Below are positions 9,299-18,445 of a stretch of DNA of 64,000 nt, one piece after another. Numbering within the stretch: the first letter of the stretch is position 1; every line of letters starts with the position of its first letter. The notes below the pieces were generated by a model. That model saw only the letters and a list, made by a program, of their open reading frames with translations, searched no databases and was not told where the DNA came from. Made by a program: the position numbers and the translations under genes. Source of the DNA: DSAD01 sp036825155. Its GTDB lineage: Bacteria; Desulfobacterota; Desulfomonilia; UBA1062. The DNA is taken from positions 13,740 through 77,739 of the forward strand of contig DAISYU010000003.1 of the NCBI GenBank assembly GCA_036825155.1, read 5' to 3'.

Positions 9299-10517
9299 AG
9301 ACAGAATCATCGTAGGTCTTGATATCGGGACAACCAAGATATGCTGTATCGTCACCGAGCTGAAGGAAAACGGCGACCTGGAAGTGATCGGATTCGGCAC
9401 GTCCGAATCAAAGGGGCTCAGACGTGGTCTTGTCGTGAACATGGAACAGACGGTAGAGGCGATCGGCTGTTGTGTCGAGGATGCTGAACGAATGGCTGGT
9501 ATCCGTGTGGACGAGGTCTTCACGGGAATTGCCGGTGGCCACATACAGGGTATCAGCACGTCGGGTGTCATTGCAGTGAAAGGAGACGAGATCACCCCCT
9601 CCGACAAGAAACGTGTCGTGGAACAGGCCAAGGACTTTGCCAAACCCGTCGGTGTGGAGATTATCCACGTCCTTCCTCAGGAATTCTGCGTGGATGACAT
9701 CCCTGGCATAGCAAATCCTGTCGGTATGGCCGGTTCGAAACTCGAGGCCCGGGTACATATTGTCACCGGTTCGGTCTCGGCCGTGAGCAATATAACGAAA
9801 TGTGCCCAGAAGGCCGGCCTCGGGCTCCAGGACATCGTGCTTCAGCAGATCGCCTCGGCGGCATCCATCCTGACGCCCGATGAACGCCAGCTCGGGGTCA
9901 TCCTCATGGACATCGGGGGAGGCACTACGGACATAGCGGTCTTCAATGAGGGGTCTATCAGGCATACCGCGGTCCTGGCCCTTGGAGGAGACTACGTCAC
10001 GAATGACATTGCCGTAGGATTGAGAACCCCCATTGCTGAGGCCGAACGTCTGAAGATCAAGTACGGCCATGCAATCGCGTCCAGGATTTCGTCCGATGAA
10101 CAGATCGAGGTGCCCTCTATCGGCGGCGATACGGTCAATACGGTGCCCAGGAGGATACTTGCAGAGATCATCGAATCCCGGGTGGAAGAGCTGTTCAAGC
10201 TTGCCTACACCGAGATACGAAACACCGGCCTTTCGGAGATGATGTCCGCAGGGCTCGTCCTCACCGGCGGGGCAAGCGCTCTCGAGGGAGTCGCGGACCT
10301 TGCGGAGGGGATCATGCACATGCCGGTACGGGTGGGATATCCCAGAGGGGTCAAAGGATTGGTGGAACTCGTGAATAGCCCGGCCTATGCTACTGCAGTG
10401 GGGCTGTGTATCTATGAAGCTGGAAGACCAGCATACAGCTTCAAGCCCAAAAAGGGTTATACAATGTTTGAACGGGTGTTGGACAGAATGATACGTTGGT
10501 TCAAAGAGGTCTTTTAA
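9288..10517 (+). CDS. ftsA: FtsA, actin-like membrane tether of FtsZ
   Basis: 409 residues. Actin-fold ATPase that anchors FtsZ polymers to the membrane. The phosphate-1 segment GLDIGTTKICCIV is near the start, phosphate-2 MDIGGGTTDIAVF is in the middle, and LTGGASALEGV lies in the adenosine region. The last ~20 residues (from GYTMFERVLDRMI) form the amphipathic membrane-targeting helix. Overlaps ftsQ by 11 nt and is followed by ftsZ after 17 nt. Confidence 0.97.
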   Translation: MAARDRIIVGLDIGTTKICCIVTELKENGDLEVIGFGTSESKGLRRGLVVNMEQTVEAIGCCVEDAERMAGIRVDEVFTGIAGGHIQGISTSGVIAVKGDEITPSDKKRVVEQAKDFAKPVGVEIIHVLPQEFCVDDIPGIANPVGMAGSKLEARVHIVTGSVSAVSNITKCAQKAGLGLQDIVLQQIASAASILTPDERQLGVILMDIGGGTTDIAVFNEGSIRHTAVLALGGDYVTNDIAVGLRTPIAEAERLKIKYGHAIASRISSDEQIEVPSIGGDTVNTVPRRILAEIIESRVEELFKLAYTEIRNTGLSEMMSAGLVLTGGASALEGVADLAEGIMHMPVRVGYPRGVKGLVELVNSPAYATAVGLCIYEAGRPAYSFKPKKGYTMFERVLDRMIRWFKEVF

Positions 10518-10534
10518 GCGATAAGGAGGTTAAG

Positions 10535-11707
10535 ATGTTTGAATTGGAAAAGGCTGAGAACGTTGGGGCAAAGATAAAGGTAATCGGTGTGGGAGGATGC
10601 GGCTGCAATGCGGTGAACAACATGATCGCCGCGAACCTCAAAGGGGTGGATTTCCTTTCGTGCAACACCGATATCCAGACGCTGAAATCCTCACTCTCCT
10701 CCTTGCGGGTTCAGATCGGCACAAAGCTCACCCGCGGGCTCGGTGCCGGGGGCAACCCTAATGTGGGAAAGGATGCCGCCTGCGAAAGCGAGCAGGAGAT
10801 CCTGTCTGCGCTCGACGGCGCCGACATGGTCTTTATCACTGCCGGAATGGGCGGAGGAACCGGTACCGGGGCGTCACCCATTGTGGCACGTCTGGCCCGG
10901 GAAATGGGTGCACTCACAGTGGGTGTTGTAACCAAACCATTCCCCTTTGAAGGAAAGCGCAAGATGACTCAGGCGGAACAGGGGGAAAAGGAACTGGCGG
11001 AACATGTTGATGCCCTGATCGTCATACCGAACAACCGGCTGCTCAGCATGGCGGGCAAAAATATCCCCATGCTCGAGGCATTCAAGATGGCCGACGATAT
11101 CCTTATCAATGCCGTCAAAGGAATATCCGACCTGATCAATAACACCGGTCTGGTCAATGTGGACTTCAACGACGTGAAGGCGGTTATGATCGAAAAGGGC
11201 AAGGCCCTCATGGGAATCGGCTCCGGGTCAGGCGAATCCAGGGCCCAGGAGGCCGCACAGGCTGCAATCTCTTCCCCGCTCCTCGAAGACATGGATATCC
11301 ATGGGGCCAAGGGGCTCCTCATCAATATCACCTCCGGGGTGAACATCACCATGGACGAGATCCACGAGGCATCAACCTTGATCCAGTCGGCAGCCCATGA
11401 AGAGGCAAATATTATCTGGGGGGTGGTCATTGACGAAAACATGCAAGATGAGATCTCCATCACCGTTGTAGCAACAGGATTCTCCAGCAAACCTATCGTG
11501 CTCTCCAGCACCATCGACGAACCGGTGGCACCGCAGAGGGATCTCCACAATGCAACGGTCATCGATTACAACAGACCTGCCTTCATGAGGAAGAAGGAAC
11601 AATCTGGAGAGAGAGAGGTGATAAAGCTGGGAATGGTAGTGGATGAGAGCGTTCTCGATGAAGAATCATACAATGTCCCCACCTTCCTTCGCAAAAAGGC
11701 TGACTAG
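10535..11707 (+). CDS. ftsZ: FtsZ, tubulin-like division GTPase
   Basis: 390 residues from ATG 10535, which has a strong ribosome-binding sequence (AAGGAGG, 10523-10529); the longer in-frame extension overlaps ftsA and is not needed. GTP-binding signature GMGGGTGTGASP and the T7-loop region (NVDFNDVKAVM) are intact, so polymerisation and GTP hydrolysis are expected. The C-terminal linker ends in a normal conserved peptide (YNVPTFLRKKAD, to residue 390) that binds FtsA. A second, similar peptide (DYNRPAFMRKK, residues 344-354) lies about 35 residues earlier. Last gene of the division cluster. Confidence 0.97.
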   Translation: MFELEKAENVGAKIKVIGVGGCGCNAVNNMIAANLKGVDFLSCNTDIQTLKSSLSSLRVQIGTKLTRGLGAGGNPNVGKDAACESEQEILSALDGADMVFITAGMGGGTGTGASPIVARLAREMGALTVGVVTKPFPFEGKRKMTQAEQGEKELAEHVDALIVIPNNRLLSMAGKNIPMLEAFKMADDILINAVKGISDLINNTGLVNVDFNDVKAVMIEKGKALMGIGSGSGESRAQEAAQAAISSPLLEDMDIHGAKGLLINITSGVNITMDEIHEASTLIQSAAHEEANIIWGVVIDENMQDEISITVVATGFSSKPIVLSSTIDEPVAPQRDLHNATVIDYNRPAFMRKKEQSGEREVIKLGMVVDESVLDEESYNVPTFLRKKAD

Positions 11708-12294
11708 GGGCATCATGACCTTCACAAGAGTTGCTGTCTGCTTCAGCGACGTAATGAAAGACCGCGCTGTCTTTTTTGCAGATACCCTTCCCGGGGTCAC
11801 GGCAGCCATGCAGACGCATGCTCCGGGCCATGCCGCTCCCACGGTGTGGAGGTCTGCCCCGGACAATGCCCAGGCGGACACATCAGAGAACTGCTGCACC
11901 GCAGGTTTCTCCCCGGTGCGGGATGCTTCAGCAGAGCCTCCTCCTTTCATATCAGGCTTTATTCATACCACTATTATACAAAATCTTCATACCGTTCTAT
12001 CCAGGCAGAATGTGCGGGGCAGACCTGCATCCATGCCTGAGACCGGGGCGGAAAAAGATGCCGGCAAGGCTCCACGGTATTACCGTCACCCGCATGGTAA
12101 CGTCATTCACGCCCGTTTGTACCACGAGAGACAAAGGAGAACATAAAAGGCAAGGCTCACAACTTTTCTAAGGATGTATGCTGCATGATCAGGGTTTTGT
12201 TCATTGTAGAATAACTATCCTGACAATGAGACACCCCTGTTTTTTCATCTGAAGTGTCTTTGAAATAGGAATATTGTTGTAAGGAGAGGGAATC
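11708..12294 (+). other. Long intergenic region after ftsZ
   Basis: About 590 bases without a gene I can support. A 144-codon frame starts at ATG 11715 (MTFTRVAVCFSDVMKD), but it is rich in Pro, Ala, His and Arg, has frames of similar quality on both strands, and matches no family I know. No clear rho-independent terminator for the division operon is visible. The last ~120 bases are AT-rich and probably hold the promoter of the acyl-CoA synthetase gene, whose ribosome-binding sequence (AAGGAGAGG) is just upstream of 12295. The stretch may be a decayed gene. Confidence 0.4.
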
Positions 12295-13707
12295 ATGACA
12301 GAGCGCACCACACATGCCCTTGACGTATTCATGAATCCAAAAAGCGTTGCCGTGTTCGGCAGTATGCTGGAGGGATGGTTTTTCGGGGCCGGGGTCGTTG
12401 TGAAGGAACTCCTCGAATCCGGATATAAAGGCAGCATCTATCCGGTTCATCCCACCGCCAGAATGGTCAACGGGCTCAAGGTATATCAAGACATCCTGGA
12501 TATTGAGGGCACAATCGATCTGGCCGTTATCATCACCTCCTTTAAACACGTCCCGGATATTATCAGAAAGTGCGGGGAAAAAGGCGTTCGTGCCGCGGTC
12601 GTTGTGTCGGACAACTTCGCGGAAAGCGGCTCCGAAGGAAAGAAGCGCCAGGATGATCTCACAGAGTTGGCGAAAGCGGCCGGGATACGCCTTATCGGCC
12701 CCAATACCTTAGGCGTGTTCAATGTTACGGATGCCTTCACCACCATACCCTATGAAAAGGGGTACAACGGCATAAAAAATGGGCCGCTTGGAGTCATTAC
12801 ACAGACAGGCATGTACGGTCCGCAGGCCGTACCTTTAGGAGAATATGCCTTCGGGGTCAGCAAGATCATAGATCTCGGAAATATGTGCGATATCGATGAG
12901 GTCGACTGCCTCGAATATCTGGGGAACGATCCCTCCACAAAGGTCATATCACTGTATGCCGAACACACGCTGCGGCCGAAAAGATTCCTTGAGGTGGCAG
13001 GAAGGATTTCCCGGGAGAAACCCATCCTCTGCCTGAAGGGGGGACGATCTCCCGAGGCGGCCCAGGCCATGGCATCACACACCGGCTCCATGGCGGGGGA
13101 TGATCTGCTCTATGAAGCGCTCTTCAGACAGGCAGGCATCATCAGGGTGCAAGAGTATGAAGATCTCCTTGACTGCGCCAAGACATTCATCTCACAGCCG
13201 CTCCCTACCGGAAACCGGCTCGGCATCATCACGCTCACCGGGGCAATGGGTATCGCATGTATCGATGCAGCAGCATCAGCCGGCCTCGCACTGGGAGAAC
13301 TTTCCCCTGAAAGCAGAGAGAAGCTCGCTCAGATACATCCCACATTACGCGGACACCCCATTGATCTGGGACCTGCCTCTGCAGCAAACGGGATCGAGCT
13401 CTTCTCGTTCTATACCCGGTGTTTCGATATCCTCATGGAGGATGAGAACATCGACTGCATCTATGTAAACACCTACATCAGCAGCTATATGAACCCTGAA
13501 AACTACCAGGGGGTGCTGCAACACATGAGCACAAAACGATCCAAACCCGTCGTCACCTGGTCATACGGCCCTTCTTCACAAGCCGTCAGGCAACTCGCAT
13601 CACTGACTGAAGCTCAGGGTATCCCCTTCTATACCACCACGAACCATGCCATCAGAACCCTGGGATACATGGCGAGGTATGCTCTGTGGAAGAGCCAGCG
13701 ACAATGA
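12295..13707 (+). CDS. ADP-forming acyl-CoA synthetase, alpha-type subunit
   Basis: 470 residues with an N-terminal CoA-binding Rossmann domain (NPKSVAVFGS..., residues ~13-130) followed by two succinyl-CoA-ligase-like flavodoxin domains. Enzymes of this family convert acyl-CoA + ADP + Pi to acid + ATP, a substrate-level phosphorylation step in anaerobes. The expected phosphohistidine is His262 in ASHTGSMAG. The ATP-grasp beta domain is neither fused nor next door, so a partner must be encoded elsewhere if the enzyme is complete. Starts ATG 12295 with AAGGAGAGG upstream. The substrate (acetate, branched or aromatic acid) cannot be read from sequence. The next gene is an organic-anion-type carrier, consistent with acid export or import. 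Confidence 0.85.
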   Translation: MTERTTHALDVFMNPKSVAVFGSMLEGWFFGAGVVVKELLESGYKGSIYPVHPTARMVNGLKVYQDILDIEGTIDLAVIITSFKHVPDIIRKCGEKGVRAAVVVSDNFAESGSEGKKRQDDLTELAKAAGIRLIGPNTLGVFNVTDAFTTIPYEKGYNGIKNGPLGVITQTGMYGPQAVPLGEYAFGVSKIIDLGNMCDIDEVDCLEYLGNDPSTKVISLYAEHTLRPKRFLEVAGRISREKPILCLKGGRSPEAAQAMASHTGSMAGDDLLYEALFRQAGIIRVQEYEDLLDCAKTFISQPLPTGNRLGIITLTGAMGIACIDAAASAGLALGELSPESREKLAQIHPTLRGHPIDLGPASAANGIELFSFYTRCFDILMEDENIDCIYVNTYISSYMNPENYQGVLQHMSTKRSKPVVTWSYGPSSQAVRQLASLTEAQGIPFYTTTNHAIRTLGYMARYALWKSQRQ

Positions 13708-13797
13708 ATGAAAATTCATTTATTCATTGACAGGGCCTTCCAAGATAAGTAAACATCTTTCCCAATTTTTTACTTGATATTTTTTAAGGAGGATTTC

Positions 13798-15105
13798 GTG
13801 GCAAATAAAGAAACTGTAATGAACAGGTGGATAGTTGTAATCGGGGCAATAGCGATCCAGTTATGCTTGGGGGCGATCTATGCATGGTCGGTCTTCACAC
13901 CGAAACTCGCCGATCCGGCAGGTACCTATGCATTCACCGTCAAACAGACACAGTGGGTATTCTCGCTCGGTCTGCTCACCTTTGCATCGGTCATGATCAT
14001 TGCCGGACGTCTGCAGGGAAAGATGACCCCGCGCATGATGGCCTCACTGGGTGGCATTATCCTGGGGATCGGATACATCTTAGGCGGGTTCTTCGGGAAC
14101 ACCTTCGCCGCTCAGATGATCTGTATCGGACTCCTGGGTGGCGCCGGGATCGGACTTGCCTATGTCGTTCCCATTGCGGTGGGTGTCAAGTGGTTCCCGG
14201 ACAAAAAGGGGCTCATTACCGGTCTGGCGGTTGCAGGTTTCGGATTCGGTGCACTGATCTGGGTGAAATCAGCCGGGGCATGGTTCGATCTGCTGAACAA
14301 GCTGAATTTCTTCGGCCTCGGCGGGGTTCAGAGCGTGTTCATGCTCTATGGTGTCATCTTCCTCTTCGTGGTACTCCTGGGCAGTGTCGTCATGGTCAAT
14401 CCACCTGAAGGCTGGCTCCCTGAAGGATATACGCCGCCCGACACATCCGGCGCAGCAGCCTCCACCAATGGCGCGGTTTCCTTCGAGACATCAGAGATGC
14501 TCAAGACCCCTCAGTTCTACATGACCTTCCTCACCTTCTTCCTGAGTGCCATGGCAGGACTCATGGTTATCGGGTGTATCAAACTCTTTGGAATTGATGC
14601 ATTGTCCTCACACGGCATCGAGAAGGTTGCCGCATCCGCCATCGCGGGGACCGCCATGGGGTGGTACGCCATCTTCAACGGTCTCGGAAGGATTGTATGG
14701 GGAACGGTCTCCGACAGCATCGGACGGCGTGTCTCCATCTTCCTGATGTGTCTCTTCCAGGCCATAATCATGTTCGTATTCTTCAAACTGGGCGGCACCT
14801 CCATCGGTCTTATCGCAAGCGCCTGCATCATCGGATTCAACTTCGGCGGAAACTTCGCCCTGTTTGCCGCTATCACCGCCGATTATTTCGGCAATACCAC
14901 TGTTGGGAAAAACTACGGATGGGTATTCCTGTCCTACGGTCTCGCGGGTATTGCAGGTCCGCAGATCGGTGGATATTTCAAGGATGCGGCTGTCTCATCG
15001 GGTTTGGGCGTTGATGCATGGATAAAACCGTTCATGATCGCTGCTGTGGGCTGTCTCATCGGTGCGGCAATAACCCTCCTCAACAAACCACCGAAAAAAG
15101 CCTAG
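13798..15105 (+). CDS. MFS transporter, oxalate/formate antiporter (OFA) family
   Basis: 435 residues from GTG 13798, 4 nt after an AGGAGG ribosome-binding sequence; an upstream TTG in frame is less likely. Twelve hydrophobic segments in two halves with the long central loop (about residues 200-230) typical of the major facilitator superfamily. The N-terminal ...GAIYAWSVFTPKL... and the second-half G-R-x-x-W-G-x-x-S-D element (LGRIVWGTVSDSIGRR) are characteristic of OFA proteins, which exchange or symport small carboxylates. Substrate is not identifiable; monocarboxylate or oxalate/formate exchange are the known options. Ends 15 nt before a bidirectional terminator. Confidence 0.85.
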   Translation: MANKETVMNRWIVVIGAIAIQLCLGAIYAWSVFTPKLADPAGTYAFTVKQTQWVFSLGLLTFASVMIIAGRLQGKMTPRMMASLGGIILGIGYILGGFFGNTFAAQMICIGLLGGAGIGLAYVVPIAVGVKWFPDKKGLITGLAVAGFGFGALIWVKSAGAWFDLLNKLNFFGLGGVQSVFMLYGVIFLFVVLLGSVVMVNPPEGWLPEGYTPPDTSGAAASTNGAVSFETSEMLKTPQFYMTFLTFFLSAMAGLMVIGCIKLFGIDALSSHGIEKVAASAIAGTAMGWYAIFNGLGRIVWGTVSDSIGRRVSIFLMCLFQAIIMFVFFKLGGTSIGLIASACIIGFNFGGNFALFAAITADYFGNTTVGKNYGWVFLSYGLAGIAGPQIGGYFKDAAVSSGLGVDAWIKPFMIAAVGCLIGAAITLLNKPPKKA

Positions 15106-15120
15106 CACATAATAACAAAA

Positions 15121-15153
15121 AGCGGGATGAGCATGAACTCATCCCGCTTTCTT
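15121..15153. terminator. Bidirectional rho-independent terminator
   Basis: An 11-bp perfect stem (AGCGGGATGAG, 15121-15131, with its complement at 15138-15148) and a 6-nt loop, followed by T-rich sequence on + and preceded by an A-run that gives a T-run on -. It lies between the converging MFS transporter and surface-protein genes and should end both transcripts. Confidence 0.88.
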
Positions 15154-15178
15154 ACGCCTTTACATATCCACAGTCGGA

Positions 15179-17575
15179 TCAGCGTTTTATCAGGGTAAAG
15201 ACCTCGCTCGTTATGGTCTGTCCGTCTGCCGTATACCCCTGTGCATACCAGCTCACCTCCGACCCAGACGGGATGAACCAGTACCACAACACCGGATGAA
15301 GGGTATATGATGTTTCACTTCCGGTGTAGACATTGTAGAACCTGCCCCGTTTCAGGGATACATACAGCTTGTACTTGATCATCTGGCCATCACCACTCCA
15401 GCTGAACGTGGGAATCTCACTCACCACTGCACCCATCTCCGGACTGAGCGGCACTATGGCCGTTGCCTCAGACTGAACCGTGATGGTTACCCTATCGGCA
15501 CTACTGGTGTCGCTGCCGTCATAGACCCGCAGTTCAAATATGTATACTCCCTGTTCTGTGGGTACGAAAGAGGGTGCAGCACTGTTGGAAGACGTCAGTG
15601 AAACACGGGCGCCCTGAACCTGCGACCAGATAAATGATATGACATCGCCGTCAGGGTCATAACTGAGGCTTCCATCCAGCACAACCGTCTCGCCGATATT
15701 TGCCACCTGATCATCTCCCGCATCCGCCACAGGGACCTGATTCACGTCATCAACTGTAACAGAGACGCTGTCCGTGGAAGATGCCTGGCCATCGGATACC
15801 GTTACCATGAATCCAAGCACACCGGATGTCGTGGGGGTAAATGTCGGGTGTACACTCGCAGCACCTGCCAATTCCACCTGAGCACCCGATGTCTGCGACC
15901 AGGAGTAGGTCAAAACATCGTCATCGGGGTCGAATGAGGCCGAGGCATCAAGGTATACCGTATCGCCCACATACACGTGCAGACTCTCACCGGCATCGGC
16001 CACTGGTGCGTTGTTGAGGCTCAGCACTCTTACGACCACCCTGTCCGCCATGGATGAGACAAACCCGTCGGAGACGACAAGCTCAAACTCCATGGTCCCT
16101 TCAACAGCAGCATCAAACCCGGGGGTTGGACTCAGTGCATCCTGCAGGGGTACTTGCGGGCCTGCCACCTGGGTCCAGGCATAGTCGAGCTCGTCACCAT
16201 CAGGATCTGATGATCCGCTGCCGTCAAGGGTGACTCTTGAGCCCACCTCAACATCGATATCCTGGCCGGCAAAGGCTGTGGGCGCGTGATTGACATCATT
16301 GACCGTTACCACCACCTCATCGGCATCGCTTGTATTGACGCCGTCCGAACACCTTACCGAGAAGCGATAGAGACCTGCCTGTGCCAGGGCAAGGGTAATA
16401 TCCTGCTGCATCATGTCCGGTAGCACGGACTCGGGGCCTTCAACCTTGGACCATACATAGCTCAAGGTATCACCATTGGGATCGGAACCGCTTGCGTGAA
16501 GCTGAATTGTCTCACCGTTATCAACGGTCATGTCACTTCCGGCATCCACACTCGGGGCAACATTGAAGATCGTGATATTCACGGTATCGGTAGCCGTGAC
16601 CTTGCCGTCAAAGCAGCTCAACATGAAACGGTACAGTCCTGCTTTTGTTCCCACAAAACTGGCCAGGGCGGACGCAGGACTGTCTATCTCAACGGTGACC
16701 GGTCCGTCTATGAGGCTCCAGGCAAATTCAAGGGGATCTCCGTTGGGATCATTGGAGGACGATCCATCGAGATACACCCTGGTAGGGGCTGTCTGTTGAT
16801 CATTCCCTGCACGTGCAACCGGGAGGTTATCGGAGGCGTCGAGGGGATCGGTATTGTTATAGTACTCTTCCAGATTTGAGATGCCATCGCTGTCGGAATC
16901 GACTCCCGCATCACCCGGGTTGCTCGGATCCAGACCGCTTAGGGTTTCCCAGGAATCAGGAATGCCATCGCCATCGGTATCGAGCAGCAGTTCGATGGAA
17001 TCGCTCACCGGGGAGCTCATCCAATTTCCTGATGCATCCTTGAAGAGTGCATAGACGGTTTTCATGCCGTCACCTTCGGTCAACACCCACTGTTGCGAGG
17101 TGGCATAGGCGACCTCATCAGAAAAGTTCTGTCCGTCATTGCTCAAGCGCATACCCGTGACAGTTCCTCCGGCATCCGTCGCACTCAGCGTAAGCGTGAC
17201 AACGCGGGTGGCGGTCTGCGCACTCCCCTGGTTGATCACAATACTGCCTGTTGGTGCATTGGAATCAGGGTTGGGGATGTATATGCTTGTCTCCTGTGAA
17301 AAATCGGATTCATTACCCGTGGTATCATAGGCGGTAACGGCAACGTAATAGGTGGTGCCATCATCAGGCACGCTGCCCTGATAGCTGGTGGTATTGCCGA
17401 CATCGATCGGAGTCCCGTACTGGCCGGATTGTGTACCATAGTATACCTTGTACCCGGCAAGATCCTCTTCGGTATTGGCGTTCCAGTTCACCAGGACTGT
17501 TGCAGCCATGCCGGGAACAGGAAAGAATATGAGAAACGAAAGAATCAGCAAAACAATATTTCGTAGTTGTATCAT
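15179..17575 (-). CDS. Secreted/surface protein: Fn3, calcium-type repeats and five PKD-like domains
   Basis: 798 residues. An N-terminal signal peptide (hydrophobic 6-20, cleavage near GMAA) is followed by a fibronectin type III domain (about 27-103), a short Ig-like segment, and an Asp-rich calcium-binding stretch (DTDGDGIPDSWE and DSDSDGISNLEEY) like thrombospondin type 3 repeats. Five PKD-like domains of ~88-92 residues follow, each beginning P-x-A-x-A-G and containing a D-P-(D/N)-G-D core. The last ~90 residues form another beta-rich domain without a sorting signal I can name. Such proteins serve adhesion or matrix roles outside the cell. ATG 17575 is preceded by GGAGGTG. Confidence 0.82.
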   Translation of the reverse strand: MIQLRNIVLLILSFLIFFPVPGMAATVLVNWNANTEEDLAGYKVYYGTQSGQYGTPIDVGNTTSYQGSVPDDGTTYYVAVTAYDTTGNESDFSQETSIYIPNPDSNAPTGSIVINQGSAQTATRVVTLTLSATDAGGTVTGMRLSNDGQNFSDEVAYATSQQWVLTEGDGMKTVYALFKDASGNWMSSPVSDSIELLLDTDGDGIPDSWETLSGLDPSNPGDAGVDSDSDGISNLEEYYNNTDPLDASDNLPVARAGNDQQTAPTRVYLDGSSSNDPNGDPLEFAWSLIDGPVTVEIDSPASALASFVGTKAGLYRFMLSCFDGKVTATDTVNITIFNVAPSVDAGSDMTVDNGETIQLHASGSDPNGDTLSYVWSKVEGPESVLPDMMQQDITLALAQAGLYRFSVRCSDGVNTSDADEVVVTVNDVNHAPTAFAGQDIDVEVGSRVTLDGSGSSDPDGDELDYAWTQVAGPQVPLQDALSPTPGFDAAVEGTMEFELVVSDGFVSSMADRVVVRVLSLNNAPVADAGESLHVYVGDTVYLDASASFDPDDDVLTYSWSQTSGAQVELAGAASVHPTFTPTTSGVLGFMVTVSDGQASSTDSVSVTVDDVNQVPVADAGDDQVANIGETVVLDGSLSYDPDGDVISFIWSQVQGARVSLTSSNSAAPSFVPTEQGVYIFELRVYDGSDTSSADRVTITVQSEATAIVPLSPEMGAVVSEIPTFSWSGDGQMIKYKLYVSLKRGRFYNVYTGSETSYTLHPVLWYWFIPSGSEVSWYAQGYTADGQTITSEVFTLIKR

Positions 17576-17721
17576 GAAAACACCTCCAGTAGTTCCGATT
17601 GCTTGAAACCACTAAAGGCAATTCTTACGCCAACATTTTATTGGCAATATTTTAGTATAGTTAGATCCAAGAATGTACAGTTTTGAACAACAGATTCGTA
17701 CGATCAATTACTATATTGTAA

Positions 17722-18240
17722 TTATTTCAGACGTGATGATACGAGTTCCTCGATGAGTGAGATGGCTTCTGTTGCCGTACTGACGGAGGAGAACAGCGGC
17801 GAGGTCCTGAACTGGTCGAATTCCGGACAAGCAATAGATATTACCGGTGTTTGTGCATTCAGCGCGAGGGCGATCTCCGATATGGTGCCGTATTCCCCTT
17901 GCAGGGCGACAATCACGTGGGGGGTCTTAGCATTGATCACGTTGCGCCCGTCGAGCATCCCGGTATATATCGGGATATCTACAAATGGATTGGGATATCC
18001 TTTCACGGGGTGCGCCCTGTCATTAGGGAGTATGCCTATGACAAGGCCCCCTGCATCATGAGCGCCTTTTGAAGCCGCCTCCATTACACCGGACCCTCCT
18101 CCGGTGAGGAGCACATATCCTTTGCGTGCGATGAGCCTTCCCAGATCCTCTGCAAGGCACAACACCCGGGTCTCATTCGTATGACCGCCGATCACCCCGA
18201 TGATGACGGGCCTGCGGAAAAGCTTTATACCCTCTGACAT
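17722..18240 (-). CDS. LOG-like Rossmann protein (TIGR00725-type)
   Basis: 172 residues from ATG 18240 (MSEGIKLFRRP); a GGGGGA sequence lies ~8 nt upstream, and the in-frame extension to 18288 lacks one. N-terminal IIGVIGG, a central glycine loop GGGSGVMEAASKGA, and a C-terminal EYGTISEI segment place it in the nucleotide-binding family that includes lysine-decarboxylase-like LOG proteins. Some members release cytokinin-like bases from nucleotides, but the TIGR00725 branch has no established function. It is followed, after ~145 bases, by the PKD-repeat protein on the same strand; co-transcription is possible but not shown. Confidence 0.75.
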   Translation of the reverse strand: MSEGIKLFRRPVIIGVIGGHTNETRVLCLAEDLGRLIARKGYVLLTGGGSGVMEAASKGAHDAGGLVIGILPNDRAHPVKGYPNPFVDIPIYTGMLDGRNVINAKTPHVIVALQGEYGTISEIALALNAQTPVISIACPEFDQFRTSPLFSSVSTATEAISLIEELVSSRLK

Positions 18241-18445
18241 GAGACGGTCCCCCTGTTGTGTATGCTGCTCTCCATACAATACTAACATGGATGCCGTGCG
18301 GATCTCAAGGAAACCAGAGCTTCTACGAAGTGCGCTCCATTTTTGTCCTATACATCCCTATTATAGTATGCAAGGATAAGAAAAAGAAATGACAGAAAAC
18401 CTAAGGTCAACGACCACCAGCATACATCAACCAAGAGAGTGTACA

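Noticed and set aside
11643..12171. Overlapping open frames after ftsZ on both strands
   Set aside because: Compositions rich in Pro/Ala/Arg/His, no family match, competing frames of similar length; treated as intergenic or decayed DNA.
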